Positions 38,942 through 45,424 of a stretch of 64,000 nucleotides of DNA are shown piece by piece. The position numbers and the translations under genes are program-made. The notes beneath the pieces are model-generated. The model made no database searches. It was not told where the DNA came from and was given only the letters and a program-made list of their open reading frames with translations. Where the stretch lies: the NCBI GenBank assembly GCA_963726825.1, contig CAVSDT010000002.1, positions 1,426,001-1,490,000 of the forward strand, read 5' to 3'. Source of the stretch: DATLGB01 sp963726825. Lineage in GTDB: Bacteria; Actinomycetota; Thermoleophilia; Solirubrobacterales; Solirubrobacteraceae. Position 1 is the stretch's first letter. Each line of letters begins with the position of its first letter.

Positions 38942-39329
38942 CGGGTCGGGGTTCTCGACCTGGAACGGCGTCGACTCGTGCGAGTTCGTCGACGGCGTGC
39001 GCCTGCACGCCATCGGCGGCGACCAGGTCCTGCTGTGCCGGGTGCAGTACGAGCCCGGCAAGCAGGTGCCGCGCCACGCGCACGAGCACACCGAGCAGCT
39101 GATGGCCGTCGATCGAGGGCAGCGTGACGATGACGATCGGCGACGAGACGCGCGAGCTCGTGCGCCGGCGACGTCGTGTGCGTCAACCGCGGCATCGAGC
39201 ACGAGCTGTACTCCGAGGGCGGCGTCACGTTCTTCGAGGCGCTCGCCCCGCGTCCCGCTCGACCACGTCCCGGACCGCGAGCGCGACCTCGTGCTCGCCG
39301 AGGGCGGCAGGACGCACGTCGAGCGCTGA
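38934..39329 (+). CDS. cupin domain-containing protein (frameshifted)
   Basis: A small cupin of about 130 residues, starting at ATG 38934 inside the end of the preceding gene. The metal motif is PGKQVPRHAHEHTEQLM and the second motif NRGIEHELYSEGG. Three single-base insertions are clear, near 39114 (before ATC GAG GGC), 39163 (before GCC GGC GAC) and 39253 (before GTC CCG CTC). Each sits exactly between codons of the restored frame. It ends THVER with TGA at 39329. Third cupin of the island. Confidence 0.82.
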   Translation: MPDGSGFSTWNGVDSCEFVDGVRLHAIGGDQVLLCRVQYEPGKQVPRHAHEHTEQLMAVDRGQRDDDDRRRDARARAPATSCASTAASSTSCTPRAASRSSRRSPRVPLDHVPDRERDLVLAEGGRTHVER

Positions 39330-40039
39330 GTTCGAGGGCCGCGTCGCCCTCATCACCGGCGGCGCCAGCGGGATCGGCGCCGCCACGGCGGCGCTGCTGA
39401 GCGAGCGGGGCGCGCAGGTCGCCTCCTTCGACCTCGGGCCGACGGACGCCGACGGCGTGCTGAGCGTCGAGGGCGACGTGACGGACTCGCGCAGCGTCGA
39501 CGAGGGGTACGCGCAGGCGGAGCGCGAGCTCGGCCCGGTGGACATCGTCGTCAGCTGCGCGGGGACGGGCGGCGACTCGCTCCACACCGCCGACATCTCC
39601 GACGAGGAGTGGCGGCGGGTGTTCGCGATCAACGCCGACGGCGTCTTCCACTTCAACCGCGCCGCGGCGCGGTCGATGCCGGCGCGCGGCTACGGCCGCG
39701 TCGTCAACGTCGCCTCGATCGCCGGCAAGGAGGGCAACCCGATGGCGGCCGCCTACTCGGCGAGCAAGGCCGCGGTGATCGGGATGACGAAGTCCTTCGG
39801 CAAGGACCTCGCCGACACCGGGGTGCTGGTCAACTGCATCGCGCCGGCGGTCATCGCGACGCCGATCCTCGAGCAGCTCAGCGAGGAGCACGTGCGAGTA
39901 CATGGTCTCGCGCATCCCGATGGGACGCATGGGTCAGCCGGCGGAGGTGGCCGAGCTGATCGCCTTCCTCGGGAGCGAGCGGATGTCGTTCTCCACCGGG
40001 GCGACGTTCGACATCAGCGGCGGGCGCGCGACCTTCTAG
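39330..40039 (+). CDS. SDR family oxidoreductase (one frameshift, start unclear)
   Basis: A short-chain dehydrogenase of about 235 residues. It has RVALITGGASGIGAATAAL, DIVVSCAGTGGDSL, catalytic Ser in VVNVASIAGKEG, Tyr-x3-Lys in AAYSASKAAVIGMTKS and a C-terminal FSTGATFDISGGRATF before TAG. One insertion near 39896 splits EEHV from EYMVSRIPMGRMG; this is the rightmost break of the frameshifted zone. No normal start codon is visible in the right frame after the cupin stop, so bases may be missing at the junction. Likely the last gene of the hydroxylase operon. Confidence 0.82.
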
Positions 40040-40088
40040 GCCGCGTGGGGCGCGCGCGGTCCTCCTCCGCCGCGCGCGCCGACCGCCC

Positions 40089-40403
40089 TCAGGCCGCCTC
40101 GAAGTCGATCTCCTGGAAGTCCGTCACCTCGGCCTGCCAGCGGTCGCGGACGAACGCCACGTGCTCGGGGTGCTCGTTGTAGGCGTCGTAGGCGGCGCGG
40201 TCGGCGAACTCCATCGACAGGCCGTGGACGAAGGGGTTCTTCGGGCTGACCTCGCGCAGGACCTCGAACGCCTCGACGCCGGGGACGACCTCGGCGAGCC
40301 GCGCGGCCGCGGCGAGGAAGTCGGCCTCCTCGCCGGAGCCCTCGGGATGCGCCGTCGTGAACGAGACGGTGTGGCGGATCCGCCCGGGGGCCAGCCGCGG
40401 CAT
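40089..40403 (-). CDS. Dabb (stress-responsive alpha/beta barrel) domain protein
   Basis: A 104-residue ferredoxin-fold protein with the Dabb pattern: GRIRHTVSFTTAHPEGSGEE, GVEAFEVLREVSPKNPFVHG and a C-terminal HPEHVAFVRDRWQAEVTDF. Dabb proteins form dimeric barrels; some act on polyketide or aromatic intermediates and most have no known reaction. It starts 2 bases after the stop of the ABM-domain gene and is the last gene of the FAH operon. Confidence 0.85.
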   Translation of the reverse strand: MPRLAPGRIRHTVSFTTAHPEGSGEEADFLAAAARLAEVVPGVEAFEVLREVSPKNPFVHGLSMEFADRAAYDAYNEHPEHVAFVRDRWQAEVTDFQEIDFEAA

Positions 40404-40405
40404 CG

Positions 40406-40693
40406 CTAGTCGAGCGTCGCGTAGATCTCGCGACGGCGCTCGGTGATCGTGAACAGCTGCTCGAGCGCGATCCGCTTGAAGTGCTCCGTCGCGCCGTGCT
40501 CCTTGAAGGCGTCCTCGTCCTTGTAGGCCTCGTACATGAGGAAGACGCGCGGGTCCTCGGGGTCGCGGTGCCCCTGGTAGTGGACGACGCCGGGCTCCTG
40601 CCGGCTCGCCTCGGCCAGCTCGCGGATCAGGCCCTCGACCTTCTCCTCCTCGCCCTCGTTGGCGGTGAAGCGGACGACCAGTGCGTAGGCCAT
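40406..40693 (-). CDS. putative quinol monooxygenase (ABM domain)
   Basis: A 95-residue antibiotic-biosynthesis-monooxygenase-like protein. It begins MAYALVVRFTANEGEEEKVE, with EPGVVHYQGHRDPEDPRVFL and YKDEDAFKEHGATEHF, the family's conserved beta-strand and His region. YgiN-like members oxidise quinols without cofactor. It lies 4 bases after the FAH-family gene and directly before the Dabb gene, suggesting a three-gene unit working on the same intermediate. Confidence 0.85.
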   Translation of the reverse strand: MAYALVVRFTANEGEEEKVEGLIRELAEASRQEPGVVHYQGHRDPEDPRVFLMYEAYKDEDAFKEHGATEHFKRIALEQLFTITERRREIYATLD

Positions 40694-40697
40694 GGGT

Positions 40698-41354
40698 TCA
40701 GGACTTCCTTTGGACGGGGTTGGTCAGCGTGCCGAGGCCCTCGACCTCGACGGTCACCTCGTCGCCGTCCTGCAGCAGCCGCTTGGGCTCGCGGAAGACG
40801 CCGACGCCGGCGGGCGTGCCGGTGGCGATCAGGTCCCCCGGCTCGAGGGTGATGGTCTTGGAGACGTAGGCGATGATCTCCGCGACGGAGAAGATCATCT
40901 GCGACGTGCTCGAGTCCTGCAGCGCCTCGCCGTTGACGAGGCAGCGGATCGCGAGCGCCTGCGGGTCCTCGATCTCCTCGCGCGGCACCAGCCGCGGGCC
41001 CACGGGGCAGAAGGTGTCGACCGACTTGCCGCGCGACCACTGGCCGTCGGCGAACTGCAGGTCGCGGGCGGAGACGTCGTTGACGCAGATGTACCCGCGG
41101 ACCGCGTCGAGCGCCTGGGCTTCGGACACCTTGCTGGTCGTGCGGTCGATGACGACGCCGAGCTCTGCCTCGTAGTCGGGCTGCTGCACCTCGGCGGGGA
41201 CGACGATCGTCTCCCCGTCGCCGATCAGCGTGTTGGACCACTTGGCGAACAGCAGGGGGGCCTTCGGCAGCTCCGTCCCCTGCTCCTCGGCGTGGTCGCG
41301 GTAGTTGAGGCCGACGCAGATGATCTTGCCGGGCCGATCTATCGATAATCCCAC
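40698..41354 (-). CDS. fumarylacetoacetate hydrolase family protein
   Basis: A 218-residue FAH-fold hydrolase or decarboxylase. Typical features are PGKIICVGLNYRDHAEEQG, the metal Glu/Glu pair in DYEAELGVVID, ICVNDVSARDLQF and the C-terminal DLIATGTPAGVGVF. Family members hydrolyse 3-ketoacids, decarboxylate oxaloacetate-like acids or hydrate oxopentenoates late in ring-cleavage pathways. The GTG at 41354 is the only reasonable start, and the regulon motif lies over the first codons, which suggests a very short leader or leaderless transcript. It leads the FAH-ABM-Dabb operon converging on the hydroxylase operon. Confidence 0.88.
   Translation of the reverse strand: MGLSIDRPGKIICVGLNYRDHAEEQGTELPKAPLLFAKWSNTLIGDGETIVVPAEVQQPDYEAELGVVIDRTTSKVSEAQALDAVRGYICVNDVSARDLQFADGQWSRGKSVDTFCPVGPRLVPREEIEDPQALAIRCLVNGEALQDSSTSQMIFSVAEIIAYVSKTITLEPGDLIATGTPAGVGVFREPKRLLQDGDEVTVEVEGLGTLTNPVQRKS
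41338..41350 (+). promoter_or_regulatory. shared regulon motif (site 4) at FAH start
   Basis: TCTATCGATAATC, the best match to the consensus TCTAYCGATRATC. It covers codons 2-6 of the FAH-family gene, directly after its GTG. Binding here would block initiation or elongation. It differs from the xdhC site by a single base. Confidence 0.55.
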
Positions 41355-41411
41355 GAGGCGGAACCTACAGACCCGCGGGCCAACACGCGAGCCTCGTCGC
41401 GCGGGAGGTCG

Positions 41412-42386
41412 TCAGGTGCCTCCGGACTCGAGCGCGTCGCGCTTGCCGCGGGCGGTCTCGAGCCGCTGCCGCGCGCGGTCGGCGTCGCGCGTGCGGTCCT
41501 TCTCCTGCGCCTCCGCGGCACGCAGGGCCTTGCGGGCGTCGCGTTCGGCCGCCTCGGCCTCGTCGACGGCCTTGCGGGCCGCGGCCACGGCGTCCTGGGC
41601 CTGCTCGTGGGCGCTGCGGGCGTCCGCGGTCTCGGCCTCCGCCGCCTCGCGCGCCTGGGTGGTCGCATCGAGGTCCTCCCCCGCCTCGGCGACCGCGGCC
41701 TCCGCTTCGCGCAGGGCGGCCTGGCGCTTGTGCGCCTTGCGGGCGGCGGCGGCCTCGGCCTTGCTGGGGGTATCGGCGGCCTTGGCCTTCGCGGCGGCCT
41801 TGGGCTTCGCGGCGGCCTTGGCCTTCGGCTTGGGCGCGGCCTCGGGCTCGGCCGCGGCCTCGCGCTCGGCCGCGGCCTCGCGCGCGGCGCCCGAACGCGG
41901 ACGCTGCGCCGGCGCGGCCGATCCCACGCCTCCGAAGCCCGCCCCCTCGAGCTCGCGGGCCAGGCGGCCGGCCGCGACCTGCGCGCGAGCGTCGGGATCG
42001 ATCACGGCGGCCTGCAGCGTCAGCCGGACGGCCTCGCGCGTCGCCGCGCTCTCCCCCGGGTCGACGGCGGCGAGCAGCGCATCCGTGGCCGCGCGGGCCG
42101 CGTCCATCGGCTTGCGCATCGCCTTCCCGCCCGCGCCGGAGAGCGCCTCCTCCTGCGCGGCGGCGAGTGCGTCCGCCGCCGTCGCGAGCGCCTCGACGCC
42201 CTTCGCCTCCTCCCGTGCGAGCCGGTTGACCACCCACGCGGCCCGCGTCGGCTTCGCCAGGCGCTTGACCTCGGCGGCGCCGTCCTTCTCCCCGTCGGCG
42301 CGCAGCTGCTTGGCCAGCGCGTCGCGCGCGGCGACGAAGTCCCCGAGGTCGAGGCCGTAGAGGCGGTCGACGGCGTCGTCGTCCAT
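41412..42386 (-). CDS. alanine-rich coiled-coil protein with basic linker, unknown function
   Basis: A 324-residue protein. The N-terminal domain (VDRLYGLDLGDFVAARDALA, then KRLAKPTRAAWVVNRLARE) recurs as a conserved hypothetical in high-GC actinobacteria. It is followed by a Lys/Ala/Pro repeat stretch (PKPKAKAAAKPKAAAKAKA, about residues 185-205) like histone-H1-type tails, then a long Ala/Glu/Arg coiled coil. There is no signal peptide or membrane segment. A DNA-associated or scaffold role is possible from the basic linker alone. The ATG at 42386 is chosen as the first Met before the conserved domain. Confidence 0.75.
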   Translation of the reverse strand: MDDDAVDRLYGLDLGDFVAARDALAKQLRADGEKDGAAEVKRLAKPTRAAWVVNRLAREEAKGVEALATAADALAAAQEEALSGAGGKAMRKPMDAARAATDALLAAVDPGESAATREAVRLTLQAAVIDPDARAQVAAGRLARELEGAGFGGVGSAAPAQRPRSGAAREAAAEREAAAEPEAAPKPKAKAAAKPKAAAKAKAADTPSKAEAAAARKAHKRQAALREAEAAVAEAGEDLDATTQAREAAEAETADARSAHEQAQDAVAAARKAVDEAEAAERDARKALRAAEAQEKDRTRDADRARQRLETARGKRDALESGGT

Positions 42387-42483
42387 GGCCGGGAAGCTAC
42401 CCGGCGCCGAAGACCGCTCGGAGCGACACCCGATGCTTCGGGAGCGAACCTTCCGTCCTCCGTCTATGCGAACGTACGTTCCC

Positions 42484-42789
42484 ATGCCCGACGCCGACGC
42501 CCGCACGCAGTTCCGCCTCGCCATCAACGGCCGCAACGTCGCGCTGGCCGAGCGGGCCGCGCGGCGCGAGCCGCTGTCCCTCGACCAGGTGCTCGAGTTC
42601 GTGATCCTGCTCGCCGAGAAGGCCGACGAGCGCTACGACCGAGCGGCGGCGCGCCTCGTCGCCCGGCTCGCCGTCGAGCGCTCGCTGACCCTCCCCGAGC
42701 ACGCGCACGTCGTCGCGGTGGTCGAGCGCCTCCCCACCGATCCGGACGGCGCCCGCGCCACCCTGCTGCCCCTGTGCCGCCGACGTTGA
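42484..42789 (+). CDS. hypothetical protein
   Basis: An open frame of about 101 residues starting MPDADARTQFRLAINGRNVA and ending LLPLCRRR. It is rich in charged and helical residues with LDQVLEFVILLAEKADERYD in the middle and no recognisable motif. An ATG at 42466 is also in frame, with a palindrome AACGTACGTT between the two candidates. Codon-position GC bias looks coding. Not recognised. Confidence 0.55.
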   Translation: MPDADARTQFRLAINGRNVALAERAARREPLSLDQVLEFVILLAEKADERYDRAAARLVARLAVERSLTLPEHAHVVAVVERLPTDPDGARATLLPLCRRR

Positions 42790-42888
42790 CCCGTCCCGTC
42801 ACCCGTCGCCCGTCGCCCGTCGCGTGCCACGAGAACCGAATTCGCCGTCTCTGAGCCGGTCAAATCGGTTCTCGCGCTCCCATGGACG

Positions 42889-42917
42889 AGAAAAGCCCCG
42901 ACATGCGGGGCTTTTCT
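42889..42917 (-). terminator. rho-independent terminator after tRNA-Val
   Basis: AGAAAAGCCCC and GGGGCTTTTCT form a perfect 11-bp hairpin with a 7-base loop. On the minus strand it lies directly downstream of the tRNA-Val gene, with T-rich sequence in its 3' arm. Confidence 0.75.
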
Positions 42918-42920
42918 GCA

Positions 42921-42993
42921 TGGTCGCTACTGGGCTCGAACCAGTGACCTCCTGCTTGTCGAGCAGGCGCTCTCCCAGCTGAGCTAAGCGACC
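42921..42993 (-). tRNA. tRNA-Val (GAC)
   Basis: The minus strand folds as a full cloverleaf: acceptor GGTCGCT pairing with AGCGACC, D-arm GCTC...GAGC, anticodon stem CCTGC/GCAGG with loop TCGACAA giving anticodon GAC, T-arm ending in TTCGAGC, discriminator A. No CCA is encoded. Confidence 0.93.
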
Positions 42994-43019
42994 GCTGGGG
43001 CGCGAAAGGGTAGCAGCGC

Positions 43020-43451
43020 TCAGGCGAAGACGCGGGTCTCGCCCGGTGCGGCGATCGGCTTGCCGAAGCCGTGCTCGCCGCTGGCGGTGACCTCGTAGGA
43101 GACGAGGACGCGGAGCGGGTCGCGGTCGATGTGCTCCAGGGCGACGGAGATGGCCTCGACCGGGCCCTCGGGGCTGTCGATGCGGACGTCGGTGCAGATG
43201 CCGCTCGCGCGGATCTCGCCGGCGATGGCCGCGACGCGCAGGCCGGACTCGATCAGCCGCGCGGCGTCGGCGGCGCTGGGCTCGGGGCCGACGGCCTCGG
43301 CGTCGGCCGCGACGAGCTTGATCTCGCCGCCGGCGTCGACGGAGGCGCCGAAGGGGACGAAGGAGCCGTAGCGCTCGAGCATCCGCCGGGCGAAGGGCAC
43401 GAGGGTGTTGACGAGCGTCTCGACCTCGTCCTGGGCGTCACCGTCAGCCAT
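43020..43451 (-). CDS. conserved hypothetical protein
   Basis: A 143-residue acidic cytoplasmic protein between tRNA-Val and tRNA-Cys. It begins MADGDAQDEVETLVNTLVPF, continues RRMLERYGSFVPFGASVDAG and AIAGEIRASGICTDVRIDSP, and ends GKPIAAPGETRVFA. Alternating strands and helices suggest a small alpha/beta fold. I do not recognise a named family. Confidence 0.75.
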   Translation of the reverse strand: MADGDAQDEVETLVNTLVPFARRMLERYGSFVPFGASVDAGGEIKLVAADAEAVGPEPSAADAARLIESGLRVAAIAGEIRASGICTDVRIDSPEGPVEAISVALEHIDRDPLRVLVSYEVTASGEHGFGKPIAAPGETRVFA

Positions 43452-43506
43452 CCTCCGCAGGCTAGGCAGACGCCGGGACCCGGCGCACCTGGCGGCGTGC
43501 GGGACA

Positions 43507-43577
43507 AGGCGCGGACCGGAGTCGAACCGGTGTACACGGCTTTGCAGGCCGCTGCGTAGCCACTCCGCCACCGCGCC
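43507..43577 (-). tRNA. tRNA-Cys (GCA)
   Basis: On the minus strand acceptor arm GGCGCGG pairs with CCGCGCC, discriminator T, anticodon stem CGGC/GCCG with loop CTGCAAA giving anticodon GCA, and T-loop TTCGACT. It lacks an encoded CCA. Confidence 0.93.
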
Positions 43578-43604
43578 AGAGAGCGACCGGAAGGGTAGCC
43601 GCCA

Positions 43605-43640
43605 CCAGATGGTTGCACGCGCAACCATCTGGGGTACACT
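43605..43640 (+). promoter_or_regulatory. inverted-repeat operator and promoter of VOC dioxygenase gene
   Basis: CCAGATGGTTGC (43605-43616) and GCAACCATCTGG (43621-43632) form a perfect 12-bp inverted repeat around ACGC, a form often bound by MarR or TetR regulators (TTGC-N4-GCAA centre). A -10-like TACACT follows at 43635-43640, only 6 bases before the ATG, so the transcript is probably leaderless or nearly so. Confidence 0.7.
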
Positions 43641-43646
43641 GGGGTC

Positions 43647-44573
43647 ATGCAGCTCGAAGGCCTCCATCACATCAGCGCCATCACGGGCGACGCCCGCACC
43701 AACCTCGCCTTCTACACCGGTGTCCTCGGCCTGCGGTTGATCGCCAAGACCGTCAACCAGGACGACCCGTCCGTCTACCACCTCTTCTACGGCGACGAGC
43801 AGGCGCGCGCGGGCGCCGACCTGACGTTCTTCGAGTACCCCCACGCCGTGCCGGGCCGCCCCGGCGCCGGGATGGTCCACACGATCGTCTCGCGCGTGGC
43901 CTCCCCCGCCGCGCTGGACTTCTGGGAGCAGCGCCTCGCCGACCACGGCGTCGCCACCGAGCGCGACGAGATCGGCCTGTCCTTCCGCGACCCGGAGGGC
44001 CTGCGCCACACGCTCAAGGTCACCGACCGGGACACGCCCCTGCGCGCCGAGCACCCCGAGATCCCCGCCGAACACGCCTTGGGCGGCTTCGACGGCGTCC
44101 GCGCCTACTCCGCTAACCCGGACGGCTCGCGGGCGCTGCTCACCAAGCTCCTCGACGCGACGGAGACCGCGGACGGCTTCGAGGTCCGTGGCGAGGTCCG
44201 CGGCGGGACGATCGCGTTCGACCCGGCCCCGGCCGAGCCGGGCCGCCAGAGCGCCGGCACCGTCCACCACATCGCCTGGGGGACGACGGCGGCGGAGCAC
44301 CCGCGGTGGGAGTCCTTCCTCAACGAGCACCGGATCCCCAACTCGGGCCTCGTCGACCGGCACTACTTCCACTCGATCTACTTCCGCGAGCCGGGCGGGG
44401 TCCTGTACGAGATCGCCGACGACGCCCCGGGCTTCACCGTGGACGGCCCGGTGGAGGAGCTCGGGAAGCGGATCATCCTCCCGCCGCGCTTCGAATCGAT
44501 GCGCGAGAAGGTGGAGGCTCGGCTGACGCCACTGCCTGACCCCCGCGCGGAGTGGCACACTCCTTCGCTGTGA
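43647..44573 (+). CDS. VOC family ring-cleaving dioxygenase
   Basis: A 308-residue two-module vicinal-oxygen-chelate protein of the MhqO/LinE-like group annotated as ring-cleaving dioxygenase. Metal ligands appear in EGLHHISAITGD (His), GMVHTIVSRV, TVHHIAWGTT (His) and FREPGGVLYEIADD (Glu). It probably cleaves a (hydro)quinone-type ring, often as part of quinone-stress defence. It begins just downstream of a strong inverted repeat, so it is likely repressed by a quinone-sensing regulator, not seen in the window. GTGA overlap with the next gene. Confidence 0.88.
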   Translation: MQLEGLHHISAITGDARTNLAFYTGVLGLRLIAKTVNQDDPSVYHLFYGDEQARAGADLTFFEYPHAVPGRPGAGMVHTIVSRVASPAALDFWEQRLADHGVATERDEIGLSFRDPEGLRHTLKVTDRDTPLRAEHPEIPAEHALGGFDGVRAYSANPDGSRALLTKLLDATETADGFEVRGEVRGGTIAFDPAPAEPGRQSAGTVHHIAWGTTAAEHPRWESFLNEHRIPNSGLVDRHYFHSIYFREPGGVLYEIADDAPGFTVDGPVEELGKRIILPPRFESMREKVEARLTPLPDPRAEWHTPSL

Positions 44574-44833
44574 CCACTGAAGTGCACCACACGCCCGACG
44601 AGGGCCGGTACGAGATCACCGTCGACGGAGAGCTCGCCGGGTTCGTCCAGTACCGGGACGAGGGCCAGCGCCGCATCTTCCCCCACACCGAGATCGAACC
44701 CCGGTTCGAGAAGCGGGGACTGGGGAAGGAGGTCGTCGCCCACGCGATCGCCAAGACGCGCGAGGCGGGCCTGGAGATCGTCCCCCTGTGCCCCTTCGTG
44801 CGGGCCTACGTCGAGGCGAACCCGCAGGCGTGA
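44570..44833 (+). CDS. small GNAT-like N-acetyltransferase
   Basis: An 87-residue protein of the YjdJ/GNAT-like group. It has YEITVDGELAGFVQYRDEG, HTEIEPRFEKRGLGKEVV (the acetyl-CoA R-G-x-G loop) and PLCPFVRAYVEANPQ, the standard ending of this family. The start GTG at 44570 overlaps the dioxygenase stop. Substrate unknown. Confidence 0.85.
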   Translation: MTTEVHHTPDEGRYEITVDGELAGFVQYRDEGQRRIFPHTEIEPRFEKRGLGKEVVAHAIAKTREAGLEIVPLCPFVRAYVEANPQA

Positions 44834-45345
44834 GCGACCGGCCGCTCATGCGCGCCGTGCGAGCGGCGTGCGAGGAGCTGGTCTCAGAGCTCGAGCACCT
44901 GGGCTGGGAGTTCGACGAGCAGACGCCGCTGCACGAGCCGGGCGTCGTCACGCTCGCGCACCTCGACGCGCTCGAAGCGGTCGTCGGGCCGCTGCCGTCG
45001 GTGGCGGTCGACTTCTGGCTCGAGGTCGGCGGCGTCGACCTCTCGGGCGACCATCCGGACTGGGACACCGATGCGCTGACGCCGCTCGTGCTCGACGCGC
45101 CGCTGGACGACGTCCTCGAGCAGGTCGTGCAGGCCGCCGAGGCGGGCGAGGTGCACCGGCTGCCCGTCTCCCCCGACTTCGCGCTCGGGCTCGACAACGC
45201 CGCGACGGTGATCCAGCCCGGCGACCCCGTCGGCCTGCTCGAGCACCTGCGGATCGTGCTGCTGACCTACGGCGGCATCACGGGGTGGCCGGATGCGCCG
45301 CCGCCCGAGCTGTCCGCCGTCGCGCAGGCGCTCCCCCGCTTCTGA
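44830..45345 (+). CDS. hypothetical protein
   Basis: A 171-residue acidic protein starting at GTG 44830 in a GTGA overlap with the acetyltransferase. Features are LEHLGWEFDEQTPLHEPG, GPLPSVAVDFWLEVGGVDLS and LLTYGGITGWPDAPPPEL. The DFWLEVGGV pattern recalls SMI1/KNR4-like immunity or regulator folds, but the match is too weak to name it. Confidence 0.7.
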   Translation: MSDRPLMRAVRAACEELVSELEHLGWEFDEQTPLHEPGVVTLAHLDALEAVVGPLPSVAVDFWLEVGGVDLSGDHPDWDTDALTPLVLDAPLDDVLEQVVQAAEAGEVHRLPVSPDFALGLDNAATVIQPGDPVGLLEHLRIVLLTYGGITGWPDAPPPELSAVAQALPRF

Positions 45346-45424
45346 CCCCCGGACGCGGCCCCCGTGTGTGGGCGACCGCACGCCGCCCGGGCGCGCCGAC
45401 CGCAACCTCGGGAAGGCTGATGCG

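Larger units (their letters stand above)
18016..39896. other. zone of dense single-base insertions (consensus artefact or mixed copies)
   Basis: Within this zone almost every gene needs one frame correction per roughly 100-200 bases, while the flanking 18 kb and 24 kb need only one each. In most cases I resolved, removing a single base at a codon boundary restores a normal family sequence, and the extra base together with the preceding wobble base gives two synonymous choices (for example GTG/GTC, CTC/CTG, GGG/GGC). Genes here are annotated by protein similarity across frames, and their exact coordinates are approximate. Confidence 0.8.

Noticed and set aside
18016..39896. Programmed +1 frameshifting or true pseudogene decay across the island
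   Set aside because: The breaks are too many, lack a common slippery site, occur in ordinary enzymes on both strands, and the proteins show no matching build-up of internal stops or lost motifs in their proper frames.
41750..41900. Regular DNA repeat array
   Set aside because: It encodes a Lys/Ala/Pro-rich protein linker and is explained by amino-acid composition.
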